A stretch of 64,000 bases of DNA from positions 62,001 through 126,000 of the forward strand of contig NW_020194626.1 of the NCBI RefSeq assembly GCF_002865645.1, written 5' to 3'. Below the pieces are notes generated by a model. It did no database searches. It saw nothing but the letters and a program-made list of their open reading frames with translations, and was not told where the DNA came from. This document shows positions 42,501 to 55,009 of the stretch, in pieces. The position numbers and the translations under genes are program-made. The stretch comes from Hyaloscypha bicolor E (taxonomy: Eukaryota > Ascomycota > Leotiomycetes > Helotiales > Hyaloscyphaceae). Position 1 is the stretch's first letter, and every line of letters begins with the position of its first letter.

Positions 42501-43369
42501 TGATTTGGTGTGAAGATATGTGCCTTCCTTCTGCGCGGGGCCACAGACACACACCTGCAGTCTTGAAGCGCAGGCCCCTGCCAACAAAACGGCCCCCAAA
42601 CCCCAAACCCCAAACATTCCTGCAGGTCTGCAACAAATCGGTCTCTCTTTCACCAGTACAAAAAGTCGGCTTCATTCTGCCCATCTATGCCTCTTCAGGG
42701 ATTTCACGCGAGGGCAGAGAAGAGGAGGCGCCTGCATTCATCATGATGGGTTAAATCTGTTCATTCGATTTTTCTCTGAATTTTCTCCGCAATCTACGAG
42801 GTAGGGCATCACGCATACAAAGCATGCTGGCCCATTTAGATCGCGAGCGGAGCGGAGTTCGCATGGCAGTTAATTGTTAATAATTGCCGGCTGCGATCCT
42901 TCGCGTTTCGCTGCGCTTGCTCGATCCGAACCATGTCAACCAGTCACTGGACATAGGCAGCTGGCAGAAAGTCGACGAGAGGCTCAGTCACTCCTTTCCC
43001 CCCACTTCCAATCTTGGCCATTTCAAAATGCGGGTGGCTGTGAACTGCAAGATTTCACGGTGCCCGGATTTTACCTGGTATTCCGACGACGTATTATTCG
43101 CTCGTGGTCTCGAAACAGCAAGTGCCGTACGGGGACAGCTGCTGACCCCCGCATTATCTGCTCGCATTACCAAGTTGTAGGGCTGCTGCTCGCCTTTTCT
43201 TGCGTTATTTGGAACCACATACGTTGTAACCAGAGCGCCCCCTCGAGACTACTCCTCCTCTCATTCGTTGCGTCGTATCGTGTTTGTGTAACACCCACCC
43301 CTATCGCTGCCAGGGGGGGCTTCGAGGCTCGAGCTCTCGGGTTCGGGTGGTCGTCGCGGGATCATATTA

Positions 43370-43801
43370 ATGGCACTCACTTCAGACGAGTGCGTGAACG
43401 AGGGCAGATCTGAGATTTACGACTTTACGACATTCATTCGAGATCGTATAGTCGTACGTACCTTGGGAAACGGCAAACCTTCAATTTTGCCCTTGATTTT
43501 CTTCCACTTTGATCCGGTAGTCACGAATTCCGGGTATATCTCAATGGCCGTTCCCTCATTGGTCATGTCGGCTGTCGTCTGTAATGTAAATTATACAAAG
43601 TACAAAGTATCAAAATGTCCTGGCAACAAAGATGGAAAGTCTCGGTGTTCGTCTCGGGGCTCATGTCGTTGCCGGCCCGGTACTGCATGTAACTGTCGGA
43701 CTCCCGTAACTGGCTGCCTTCAGATTACGCGAGTCCGACGATTATACCTTTCGTCACCTTGTGGACTTGGAGAAGGCAGAGCATTGTGTGAACATGATTG
43801 A
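43370..43801 (+). CDS. Cys-rich open frame, doubtful gene
   Basis: An ATG-started frame of 143 residues. Its C-terminal half has many Cys residues in a spaced pattern (SRCSSRGSCRCRPGTACNCRT), the sort seen in small Cys-rich proteins. There is no signal peptide, no recognised family and the surrounding region shows no other genes, so this may be chance. Only the length from a true ATG and the Cys spacing speak for it. Confidence 0.15.
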   Translation: MALTSDECVNEGRSEIYDFTTFIRDRIVVRTLGNGKPSILPLIFFHFDPVVTNSGYISMAVPSLVMSAVVCNVNYTKYKVSKCPGNKDGKSRCSSRGSCRCRPGTACNCRTPVTGCLQITRVRRLYLSSPCGLGEGRALCEHD

Positions 43802-44500
43802 CGACAAGGCGAGGCAAGGTGCTGGGACACCTCGACCTCCCTTGCTTTGACGACGCAGCCAATCACAACCTCTCTATCCTTTCCATGGAGAACGAACGGA
43901 GAGCGTATGTGCGCTTGTTCCTAACTGCAGATTGGGATTGTGCATTGTCGCAGATCATGCACCTCACACTGGAGATGGGATGGGACACGGAGACGGAGAC
44001 GGAGACGGGGTAATGTCTAAAATCCAGTTCCAAAATCTCCGGAGAGGTGTGAGAGAGTGAAGACAAACGCGGGGAGCAGGTAGGGAATGGGGTTACTCGG
44101 CGAGCGAAAGTGTCCGACCGCCCGAACTCGAGTCAGTAGATTCGGGTCCGAAGAGGATGGGGGCTGTCACGGGACCGGCGTTGATACCGGTTGAGTGAGT
44201 TTTGGTCGCACAGCATTCATCACCTTCTGCAACTCGTAGACGCCCTGTACTATGAAATGCATTGAATTGAAGCTCTGCACGAGCAGAGCGCAAGTGGCAA
44301 CTGTAGAGTCGACACGAAAAGCCCAGTGGTTTCTTGGGCTCGCTCCTACAACCTTTACTCTCCTCCCCTCCCCTTCTCGACATACAATCACGGCACGTCT
44401 GTCTAAGTAGACGGACCAGGGCAATCACGGCATTATAGTCTTCCCTTGCGGCTCTCGGAAGCACATATTGATCTGCAATCAAACCTGTGCTTCGTCTCAC

Positions 44501-45760
44501 CTCAGAACTCTATAAAAAAAACATTAATCTCAAGAAAATATTCATTTTAATATTTTTTAATAAATTTTTTCCTCCCCTTTCCTTGAATTTGCCGTCTTGA
44601 CGTACAATTCCAAGTACGGCATTCAAGCTATGATCTACCGATTGCCGGAAGAACCTCGAAACGCACCAGCCAGCCGTTCGTGCTTTCATGCTAACGCCGT
44701 GCCCATGGTGCCCATTACCCGTGCACCGCCGCCCATTCGTGTTTCATTTTCCGGGCACCCGCCAATAACGCCCCCTGCTTGAACGGCTTCCAGAAGGATG
44801 GCTTTTTATTGTGGCTTTTCTCGTGCCGGGCCTCCTTCAGGTGAAGGAAGGAAGGGAAGACAGAAGTCCAGCGAGCCCCGCGGCCATCCTCTGGTCGCCG
44901 AATAGTGTTTCATGTTGGGGGCGGTTCGGCCGACCGTGCGTTGTCGTGCGATTTAAGGTTTAAGGGGATGTTTTGTCTCGCATTGGTGTATGTATGGAGG
45001 GCGGCATTGGAGATTGAGGCAAGAGATGGTACCGAGAAGGGATGTGTGGTTTGTACGTGATTGTTTCGTATTTTTTTGAGGTGCATTGGTTTTTGGCTTT
45101 TCTATCCTTTCAGGAGCTCCTGCACGTCGGTCAAGGAATTCGTTCGAGATCTCCGAGCGATTCTTTTATGTTTCACGTGTAGGCTAGTATTTTTATTCTC
45201 GCGTTTGTTGTTATGGGTACCTGCGCCAGCGTTGCTCGGTAAGTAACTTTCTATCGTCGGTCCGACGCAAGAACGACAAAATAGAAAAGTCTACAGCAAC
45301 ACTACTTGATATGAATCGTATCAATTGGAATTATATTTTTAGCATCGTACGACTAAGTACATATTCTTAATTCCCTATCCCTTTAATATTACGGGAGATA
45401 TCATACACATGATATTTCTATATGAGGCTCGCACGTGATCGGATTTATATATTAACATAAATATATACTATTTTTGAAAGTATCCCTTTATGTACCACTT
45501 CTACTATATATAATAAGCTTATACAAGCCTAAGGGATTCTTTTAAGTATAAGTTTAATATGCTATAAACTCTCGGGTAACCGTGACTTTCCTGAACTATT
45601 TTCGCGTTTTATATATTATTCAAAAATCAAAAATTGGTCCCTGCACTTTACCCCTATTTTACAAAACAATGACACCATTTATGAGAAATTTATTTAATAC
45701 GTTTTATTCGCACGCTTTCATTCTATGATTTTATGATAATAGTTATTAGTTAGTCCGAGT
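44501..45760. other. AT-rich tracts, possible mutated repeat relic
   Basis: Short AT-rich block at 44510-44575, then normal sequence, then a 500-base AT-rich block (about 45245-45760) with many TA steps and multiple stops in all frames. It differs sharply from the balanced sequence on both sides. Such islands in ascomycete genomes are often old transposon copies changed by repeat-induced point mutation, but I could not identify a parent element. Confidence 0.4.
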
Positions 45761-48700
45761 TGTGGTTTAAAGTTGTGAGAGAAAACAGGGTGGCCGTTTT
45801 GTCGTTGTTGGGTCGGACCGACATGTGTTTCGAGATTCCGGGGGAAGGGGGGACTGGGAAGGGAGGAGGGGGGGGGAGCGAAGTGGGGCGGTGGACACAG
45901 TATGGAGGTTTGGAGTTTGAAGCTTGGCGCTTTGGGATATAAGATTGTAAGCGGGCTGAGGAGGATGGTGCGTAGGTGGATACGCCCAGCATGAGAGTTC
46001 TGGTGGTGAGGCAGAAAGGGGGGAAGGCGGATATGCCGTCGTGGTGTGAGAATCTTCAGATGAAATTGGATAGTGATGAGGTGAGGTGAGTAAGAGGAAG
46101 GGAGTCGGATATGCCGTGCAAGTGAGTTGTCAGATTGTTCAGATGGTTTTGTTTTGAAGGTGAGTGGATTCGTCTGGAGCTTGGATCATTTTATGGAGTG
46201 CGAGGAATGGAGTCATCTCCTCGCCGTGTCTTTCCGTGTATTGACGCTCGCTACTCCCCCTGAGTATACTGCGAGTCTTTATGGGGTGCTCGTTGATATG
46301 CTATATGTTTTCGAAATCTCCACAGCCATTTAGGGAAAAGAGCCTTCAGTCGAGTCGAGAAGAGTAACGCCCGACAGTCAGCATTGGAAGTTTTATCCAA
46401 CGCCGGTACAATGAACCACAGCCTTCGATGTGCGTAATGAGATTCACGGTTTGTTTACACTCTCAAGTCTATCAAGATAGCTATGGTCTGCGGCAGGGGC
46501 CAAGCAAAGAATCAAATGTGCCGTCCTATTGAGAAGAATCTTCTTGATCTGTTGACACCTGGCTTTCCTCCTGCTGGCCTTCTTCTTCATTCGACTGCAA
46601 TACCTTGCTGAGGTTCACTGAGAAAGTCAGCTGTAGTTGTCAACAACCAGGCAGGGGCGAGATCTGGACTCATGCAAAGGGCCAAGGGAAGAAAGTCACG
46701 GCCGCCTCGTCGATATATTTTGAATGACGGAGGCCGCGTCGATCTCCTATTCACATCAAGCATGGCTGCCTTGATATTATGGGACTTCCCGCCATCTCTT
46801 AAGGCAGAATCTCGACATACTTTTGCATTCATTCTCAGTTTGCAAGATTACTTTCACAGGTTCCTCATAACCTTGGCTTGAGCGGACTCAGACCACATCC
46901 ATCGTCTGATGTGATCTCTGACAACAAGACTCGTCGTGACAACAACTTCTTGACAGCAGGGACTTCTGCAAGTGCACCACAAGTGAGCGGAGGGTATTAC
47001 GCTGAGATGGATCAATACGTTTCAGAGTACAAGATCCACCAGTGACTTGAGGTACAATCTATACCATGAAAGCGAAATCCCACGAAATCGTGCATTGTTC
47101 TTACCAAAGCCAATTCTGTTTGTGTGCGTAAAGTGCATCAGGTACGCAATTTATCGTCTTTCGCGAGGTGTTCTTGCATCTTCGCAGAGACAAGTGTTTT
47201 TATGACCGCTCTTTCTGCTCAAATTCTAAGCAGGAGCATCCACAATTATCCACTTTCGTGAATCATACCTACCTTATTTATATTATATTGTGCTAAGTGA
47301 GATAACAAGAGCGTCATTGTCGATAAAAACGCTTGCTGAACTGTCCTCATAGTCTCTGGAATAACCTTTGAAGTTAAAACACTTAATATACAACTGGTGA
47401 AAGTCTGAAAGCTAGACACAACGATGAGCGGTATTGACGAAGTGTTTCACAAAGTTGAGAATATTCCAGGTACCCTTGTGTTTAGATATAAAGGCCCCTT
47501 TGATATTTTCAAGAATCTTTTAGCCAGACAGTGATGTGAAGGACGCCTCTTTGAATTCAGAGTTCACAATATGTCTCAAAACCATTCTCGTACTACAACG
47601 CCAGCCTTCCTGTAGCATTTCTTAGAACTCCAAAAGCTTCTGTGACTTGGTAGTGGACACTTGTTTGTAGGAGAACCTGGCTTTGAGAGCATGCCGTACT
47701 GAATCCGAAAGGAGGTTCCGGTTTATAATATATGGAAGGCTGCTTTTTGCAAATGCTTGTGAAATAGAAATCACGAGGCTACAGACCAGGCACTGCAGAT
47801 ACTTCATGTGCTTCTATCCTTTGCTCATCGCTCCTAGGCAGCCTTCGCATGAGATGATGAGCACCGACTGGCACCTACCTGAACCTCTTTTCACTATACT
47901 CCATCGACAAGCAGAAGGTAGCAAAACTGGGCAAGGAGATAGCTAAGGAGAGGTTATACGAATATACCTCTGCTTCCTTCCTTTCTGGTAAAAGCAAACA
48001 CAGATAAGGTGACGCTGCGAATGTCGATAATAAATACAACCGTCCAACGGACGCGACAGCGTTGCGGCATTCAAGAGTCAAGACACCAAAGACCCCCACT
48101 CCAAGAACCTGGGAGTATCCGGTGGACTTGGAATAGACCTCTTGCCGGTACTCTTACATTCGATTCTTAAGTTATAATAAATAATACCTCGTCAAACTTA
48201 AAGTTCGCTACCTCAAGAGAAGTTGTTGTCAGGAATCTTCTTGCTGTCAATTCACGAGAAGGGACGAAACATCGAGGAATTTGTTGTGAATTCCCTAATG
48301 ATCTCCTAGCCGTGAATTCCTTCGCAGTATTTACTCAACAAGCCTAGGTTGGTTCGTTGCTTGCTCTTAGTGATAGCGTGGACCAGTAGGAAATATCTAT
48401 TGTGCTGCTCAATAGCGTGTCCAATCAAGCCTTGACTTGACCTCAATAAGTCCAAGCCTCGACGTCCGCTGAAATTTGACTCACTTTCTAGAGGGATATT
48501 CCCTGGCCTCGGCTCGCTCCCGGGCTTGCGCCTTCTCAATGGCGTCTGCAAACTTAATACCATTCCTCCTTGGAGGACTGGTATTTTTGACAATTTAAAA
48601 ATTCCCTATGCTTGCAGCTACTATCGACAGACTTGGGGAGCAGTGTGGCCACCAATTAGCTCTTCCGCAGAGTAGATGCCATAATTGTATCTGCACTTTT

Positions 48701-49493
48701 GGAACAGGCAGATGTACATATGAATTGAAAGGCAGATCAGAGTGAAATACAGGACATTAGAGCGAGGCGAACTATAAATCGCTGGATTTTCCGACTCGCG
48801 GACGCCGGCACAGTCAATCGAGGATGGTGAATACACTGGAGTTGGCTGTGGACACTGCGGGACCCTCAGTGAAGAGCTAAGCATTTCCAAATATTCTATC
48901 TACTTGGAGTACATTGAATACTCAGCTAAATAAGCACCTGTAGCTGCTGACATGCTGTGGTAGAAAGGACATTTAAGAAGTATGACAACAAGCAGCTCTT
49001 TAATCACCGGACGAAATCTGTCACCAACTGTGTTGCACTGTCAGTTCTTGGTCCATTCTCAAACAAAGCTTGAAGCACAGTGCCGCCCATAGTTGAAGCT
49101 CCAAGACCTCAGGACCAGTGCCAAAATCTCTGCATCCAAAGCCACCGCCAGTGCCACTCTACTCCTAAACGTCCAAACCGATCGTCGATGCCAGCTAAAG
49201 TCGAAGTTGACATAGAGGAACTCATCTCTGGTAGGTGAATGCTACACTAGTCGATTAGATAGGCAGCGATCCAGCTCCAAGAGATCCAAGAGATGGTCTG
49301 CCTTGCTTCCTTTCCTGAAGAGCTGGGTCTGCCTTCTTCAAATGAAGGAACTGTAGTTGATTGACTACGGTCTGAAAACTTTGTTTTGGGTATAAGCTGT
49401 GGGGACGATATCTGAATTTCTACTTCGCAAGCGACCTCTCTTTTTGTGACAGCTTTTGTAAGCCTAGGCGAACACACACCGAAGACAACGTTG
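45761..49493. other. Intergenic, no gene recognised
   Basis: Long stretch of short, motif-free frames. G-rich run at 45840-45880. A minus-strand ATG frame at 46587-46832 (81 codons) and plus-strand frames at 46672-46881 and 47683-47946 are not recognisable. Composition drifts towards AT to the right, approaching the LTR relic. Confidence 0.4.
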
Positions 49494-49764
49494 TGTTTGA
49501 TATTATTGTGTTCACGGCCTTACAAAAGGGTCATTGCCAATGCTGAGAAGGGTCGAGGTCTTCAATTCACAATCATATCAACTATCTTGAGATTTATCTT
49601 AAGAGATCTTATGTATATTTAAAGCAGAGCAAACCCAGAAGAAACGGGAGCAAGGCTTGGAACAAGCAGTTCAACAAGTAAGATAAGTTGAGCGTTTCAA
49701 CTGCGAGCTGAAGGGATGATTTATATTATTAAAGGAATCTCGGGTCAGAGGTAACACGACTACA
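49494..49764 (-). mobile_element. LTR relic of a retrotransposon (minus orientation)
   Basis: On the minus strand this segment starts TGTAGTCGTGTTACC and ends ...AATATCAAACA, with the TG...CA ends of an LTR. Directly before it on the minus strand is a polypurine tract (GTGGGGGAGGCA) immediately adjoining TG, exactly where the plus-strand primer of an LTR element lies. A TATA-like tract (TTTAAATATACATAAG) lies inside. These features indicate the 3' LTR of a Copia- or Gypsy-type element. No target-site duplication was found at the ends, and no gag or pol frame is present, so the body of the element has been lost. Confidence 0.5.
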
Positions 49765-49870
49765 TGCCTCCCCCACTTAGACTTGGAGGGTTGAAAGCCC
49801 AAAATCCTATTGTCCCCCCACCTTCGTGACAACAGCTGTCAGCTTGATAGCACATTTTGTCCCGTCTTAA
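49765..49870 (-). mobile_element. Polypurine tract and short internal remnant next to the LTR
   Basis: The minus-strand sequence reads towards the LTR and contains two purine-rich tracts (GGTGGGGGGACAATAGG and AAGTGGGGGAGG). The second adjoins the LTR. No coding remnant is recognisable. The left limit of the element is a guess, and the following sequence up to 50000 (TATATATAAT tract) might be another terminal piece. Confidence 0.3.
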
Positions 49871-50159
49871 GAAGAGACAAAGTCAATAAGGATGTAGTAG
49901 TGTGACGTAAGAATGTAAATAATGAGCTATATATAATGGTATAGTTAGGATCTTTCCTTCCTCCTTCCGCAAGAACGTGTGACAAACTTGTCGAAAGCCT
50001 CAAAGGCGTGGAAATGTTGTTCTAGCATGTTTTGTTAAGTCAAAGAAGGCTTGCGGGGCAATAGGCCCTTCATAAACAAGAAGAAGAGCAGAGGGAGAAG
50101 CAGCTTGCTTTCCTTCCTGACAACTCCAACCTTTTACCCTTTCCGTCTCACGCCTTAAA

Positions 50160-51355
50160 TTACTCACCTTCTCTCTTCCTCCCCCTCCCATACGTACTCG
50201 CAAACCTCTCCTTCATATGACCCTCAACCGTAATATCGCCCCCGTCCCTCTTGCTCCCATCCAGTGGCCGCAGTATAAAGTCCACATTCCCATCAAAGAA
50301 GAACGGCACCGAATACCGATCCTGTCCACTCCTATTCACGACCCGATGCAAACTACTCTTATACACCCCAATCGTCCACATCTGCAGCATGTCCCCCACA
50401 TTCACCACATACGCCTCCTTGACAGGTTCAACATCCCTCCACTCTTTCCCCACATAATCCCAGACCTGCAACCCTCCCACATCATCCTGTAAAAGCAGCG
50501 TAATAGCACCAAAGTCTGTATGTGCACCTGCTCCAAGCTGATTCTTGTCGTTCCCCTTATCAGGCGGATAATGCAGCAACCTAACACTAGCCCCAGCATC
50601 ATTCGCCGTAAACTCCCTGAACACCTTTGCTATCCCCTCAAAATCCATCCCTGCAGCAATAACATCCAGAACCTTCAAGCTCAGCGCAAAAATCTTGGCG
50701 TAATAGTTGGACACCGGTTCCTTGAAGTCGTTTTCAGGGATGAGCTCTGATGGGGGCCAAATATTTGGTCCCATCAGGAAAGTGTTATTTTTCACCCTGG
50801 GATCAGAAGCTGGGATTTCGTGTCCCACGTAAAATCCCTAGTCCCGTTAGTTCTGATTTCAGCCCTCGCCCTGTAAGTCCCAATCCCATTCCAGCTCTCG
50901 AGCCTCGAGAACCGAATAAAGTGAGAATGGGAATTCCACCCTCCTCCAACCCAATTCCGAGATCATTCCTTCTCTTTGAACCCTCCCCCCCCAAAAAAAA
51001 ACCAAAGGAACAACACCAAGCAGAAAATCCTCACCTCCTTCAAATCTGGCAGCGTCCCCTCCTGCAGCCCTTGCCCCCCGATCAACTCATACCCGCGGTT
51101 ACTCGCTCCCACACTATGACTCATATCCAGCTTCACCTTCTCTTCCATCGGCAGCTTGAACAGCTTCTCTGCTCCCTTAAATACCCTTTGCTGCAATTCC
51201 GGCTCAATGCCGTGGCCAACCAGTTGGAAGAATCCCGTGCCGGTGCATGCTTCACGGACGGAGGAGATGACTTTGAGTCCTTCCGGAGACGAGGGAGAGC
51301 GAAGGTAGGGTGAGATATCGATGGTTGGGACGGAGAAGGAGGGTTTGACTGCCAT
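50160..51355 (-). CDS. 2-oxoglutarate/Fe(II)-dependent dioxygenase
   Basis: A soluble oxygenase of about 332 residues in the isopenicillin N synthase/gibberellin oxidase-like group. Exons are 51355-51035 and 50837-50160. The N-terminal DIOX_N part (VPTIDISPYL, GFFQLVGHGI) comes first, then the catalytic jelly-roll with iron ligands His213 and Asp215 (HTDFGAI) and His271 (SSLHRVV), and the 2-oxoglutarate-binding Arg281 and Ser283 (RYSVPFF). All key residues are present. The substrate cannot be read from sequence; relatives act in secondary metabolism or on diverse small molecules. The intron (197 bases) is long for this window and contains pure T and G runs. Near the 3' end a GTGAGT donor overlaps the last codons, so another C-terminal exon is possible. 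Confidence 0.85.
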
Positions 51356-51927
51356 TATTGCTGATCTGATGTTGAAGCGGTGTTGAAATTTTTCTTGAGA
51401 ATGGAATTTTGAAAGGTCGACGAGGGAAGGTTGAAATGAGATGGGAGTGAATGAGAGAATGAAGGGAATGAGAGAAGATGAGAAGAGAAAGATTGAAGTA
51501 AAGAGATGATGCTGACGATGTGGTTTTTGTCTTGGAAGATCCAGCCACATGGGAGATCCCGAAGGCCTCATCCATACAGCTACCCCACTCCTGAGATAAG
51601 ATTTCGGACTTCGGCGGATTCCATCGCGCCTTTGAGATTTGATGGATCGATATCGCGATGGCTAATAATTGGCTATGAGGGGTGTGTTATGGCGACTGCT
51701 TAGTTGAGAGGTTAGGTTGTGTTGTGTGAGGATGTAGTGAAACGGGGGGCGGCCTCACTCGAAGTTCGTTTCCTCACCCCACACCCGATTCTCGCAGAAT
51801 ATACGATCAAGGAAGATAAATGGCCGTAATGAATGTAGATCATTAAATATCAAATCCCAACTCAGATCTTACACCAGGAAGAAAGCAAGATAGCCAAATG
51901 TTACCCGAAACGCCACGCCATATCCAT
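51356..51927. other. Promoter of the dioxygenase and 3' flank of the antiporter
   Basis: Short region between two tandem minus-strand genes. The part nearest 51356 is a purine-rich strip (pyrimidine-rich on the transcribed side), typical of a fungal leader. No gene seen. Confidence 0.45.
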
Positions 51928-54900
51928 CTAAGCATCCAATCCACGCCCACCTGCCTGTATAACCAGAACACTCGCTCTCACGCCACCAGAGACCAAAGTC
52001 TCAGCTACAGCACCTAAAGTCTTCTTCATCTCAGCATTCGAGGAATGCTCGAGACTCTCCGAAATGCGAGAGTGCCTTCCTCTGCCTACGATGATCAAGT
52101 CACCAGCGTTTCTCGGAGACTGCCCTACTTCTTGTCGTGCGTGACGGAGACAGTCTGGGATGGGAGTTGTGGTTGCCACATCCACAAATACTACACGATT
52201 TGCCAATGTCGGAGGTAGTGTGTCGCGAAGTGTATGTACAAGCGTTGCATCTTGGCCAGCTTCGGCATAAAGAGTCTCGGTATCGACTCTCTCGTTGATG
52301 GTGAGATGCCCAGCACTTGAGCGACCGCCCGCAACCCTGGCAGGCTCTGTTATAATGTCGGCTCCCTTGTTGAAACCTGATTGGATCGGCGTGTTAAAGT
52401 GAATGACGGTAACTGTAATGTTACTATTCTGAGCAAGCTGCAGAACGAAACGAAGTGCAACACGATCGTCGACACCACCGAAGAATGGGAAGTAGACATG
52501 GTGACTTCTGTCTACGACGGGAGGAGTTGGTGCCTCTCGGCGACTCCTCAAGCTGATGCCGCTGAGAGTGCGGCTGAGACTGCGAGACTCTATCGGAATT
52601 GATCCACCAAATCCACGATTGACGAATACCGCAGTGTTACAAGAGGATGTCTCGAGCGTCTTCTGAATGAAGGCGTCTTGAGTGCCACTGGAGAGAGAAT
52701 CTATTGTAGAGTCCAATTCGGTCGTGCTGATAGGGTCAGTCCATGGGATAAGGGCGAGGTCGGAAAAGTGGTCGGAAGCTAGACTCGTGATGGTCTCGGC
52801 ATATGAATCCTCTGGGACTACGGACACTCCTCCAGAAACTGCGACGTTGTTTAGTTGTGCAAATGTTCGGAAAGCGTTGACAACTGGGTCCCGGTATGTA
52901 TATTCGTCCACTTCGGAGGATTTCATGACAGAAGAGGTACGTTCTGTCAGTTCCAATATCCGAACTCCGTGAACTTCCAGTGGCCGGTTTGAGCCAATGG
53001 CTATAGAATCTGTTGAAGAAGCTACGCCTTCAGGGACTGCCTTCAGCTCCGTCTTCGATTTGTGCACTTTGGTGGTCACCGCTGATCTGTCTCCTCCAAG
53101 TAGTGTAATGAAGGTAAAGAGACTAGGAAGACTGTCGAGTCTGAGATACACCAGAAGTCGTCGGACTTGGGTGTTTTTCATCTTCTCGATTGAGCGTTCG
53201 GGCGAGCTGTCGCCTCCTTCAGGCATGAGGCGATTGCCATCCCAGTCGATCTCTCCTCTCTTCCAAGCATCCAGTTTCTTCTGATACCACTGTGGATAAA
53301 GAGATACTGTCAGAGGTGTGGTCGAGACTGTTGTAACGAGTGCCATAACGACGAAGATGGTGAAAGTTCTGGTAGAAAGAATCTTGGCTTGCAATCCAAT
53401 GTTCTGTTTATATTAGTTGGCGGCTATTTTTGAGTTTCATGACTAAGGAGATAGACTTACTAGCACAATGAGTTCCACGAGTCCTTTGCAACTCATCAGA
53501 ACACCGATAGTCAAGCTTTCTCTCCAAACTAGCTTGTTGGCTCTGGCAGCTAGAGTACCACCAATAATCTTTCCCGAAAATGCAACAGCGATAACTCCGA
53601 TAACATACGCCCAAGTGATGCCATCATTCAGGAGACCAAGGTTGGTGCTCAACCCGGAAAGTGCGAAATAGAGGGGAAGGAATAGAACAGAAACAAGATC
53701 TTCGAGCTTTTCCGTGAGTTTAATGGCAAAGCCACCGTCATGTGGGCAGATAAGTCCAACCAGGAAGGCTGAGTTTTGCTGTTAGTATGATGCAATGGTG
53801 AAGACTTTGAAACATACCTCCAAAAATAGGATGTACTCCAATGATTCCAGTGAACCATGATGAGGTAAGAACTAAAAGTAACGTGAGAGCTACCATGGCC
53901 TGTGTCGGACCGTTTTGGATGCTCCCGGTTCTTCGAAGTAACCACATGAACCCAGGGCGAATAGCGTAGACCAAGAACAGTACCCATCCGACGCAGACAA
54001 GCAGGACGTAAAGCGCCGTTATGCCAGAACCGTTGTTGACCAGTGCCACGCAAAGAGCCAAGAGAATCCATCCTGTTACATCGTTTCCAACACCTGCAGC
54101 TAGGACAGTGACCCCAACTGGGGTTGACAGGAGCTTCAACTCCGTGAGGATTCGGCAAAGGACTGGGAATGCAGTGATCTATGAAATGAATTAGTGTTGT
54201 AGCGAAGGCCGCCTGAACAGAATCTTACAGAAAGAGCAGTGCCGATGAAGAGCATGTAAACCCCGAACTTGATCGGCACAGTTCCAGGGTCAGTACGGAA
54301 TTCGTTGTATAGCCCCCAAGCAATAGCACAGCCCAGACCGAAGGGCAAGATCATTCCCGCCAGACCCACACTGAGCGCCACCCTCCAATTTGACAAGAAC
54401 ATTCGCATATTGACTTCGAGGCCGACGAGGAAGAGGAATAATATGAGCCCGAGGTTGGCTACCAGATTGAGGTTTGGGTTCGCAGCAGTGGGGAAAATGG
54501 CATTTTGGAAGCCAGGGATGCGCATCATCACGGATGGACCCAGAATGATTCCTCCCAGGACTTCGGCAATAACTCGAGGCTGGCGGAGCCTGGAGAGGGG
54601 ATAGTGGAGCAGGCGACAGAAGATGATAATGATGCCAGCCTGGAACGCAGATTAGTCTCCATTGTTGAGATAGTCTGCAAATATCGTGTCAAGGAAAGTA
54701 GATAACAATGTTCCTGGCCCTGTAAACTCCCATCTTGTGTGCGATGCGAGTTCGAGCTGCACAGTCTGCGATTCCCGTGTACTCCGTAGTCGTCCCATTG
54801 TGGCAGAGCCGGAGATATCAACAAACAAAAGGGTAACGTACCTGGATGATAAACAGGATAATGGGATTCTTCAGGTCATATTTGCTGGGATTGGATCCCT

Positions 54901-55009
54901 CCAAAATGCCTCCCTGGGGAGTGGCACGGAGGGTTGGGGAAGGGGTAGAGGATGCTGAAGCAGTGACGGTCCTCGTCGTAGTCACGACGGAGGCAAGAAT
55001 GGAAGACAT
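51928..55009 (-). CDS. kha1: KHA1-like K+/H+ antiporter (CPA2 family)
   Basis: An integral membrane cation/proton exchanger of about 907 residues; yeast Kha1 acts in Golgi/endosomal pH and K+ homeostasis. Exons are 55009-54842, 54639-54229, 54178-53818, 53768-53461 and 53403-51928. Introns 2-4 are 49-57 bases, while intron 1 is 202 bases. The N-terminal 420 residues form the Na+/H+ exchanger domain with many membrane spans (IAEVLGGIILGPSVMM, ANLGLILFLFLVGLEVNM, TVLAAGVGNDVTGWILLAL with the Asn-Asp pair typical of the transport site, SCKGLVELIVLNIGLQ). A long cytoplasmic C-terminus follows, containing segments like a universal-stress-type fold (SHHVYFPFFGGVDDRVALRFVLQLA). Length and layout match Kha1. 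Compartment and ion are inferred from the family. Confidence 0.9.

Larger units (their letters stand above)
35825..44500. other. About 8.7 kb upstream of the bZIP gene, no convincing gene
   Basis: Many overlapping frames occur on all strands, as expected of GC-balanced sequence, but none has a recognised motif, a consistent splice pattern or a family start. The sequence has G- and C-runs (36999-37020, 41190-41260), GGTGAG repeats (37083-37098), GACGGA repeats (43988-44009) and a CAG/CAA microsatellite. Transcription factor genes in filamentous fungi often have long upstream regions, so part of this may be regulatory or carry non-coding transcripts. Which applies here is unknown. Confidence 0.4.

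Noticed and set aside
54528..54824. ORF within the first intron of kha1
   Set aside because: It reads through the intron and exon 2 in a different frame; the KHA1 frame itself matches the family.
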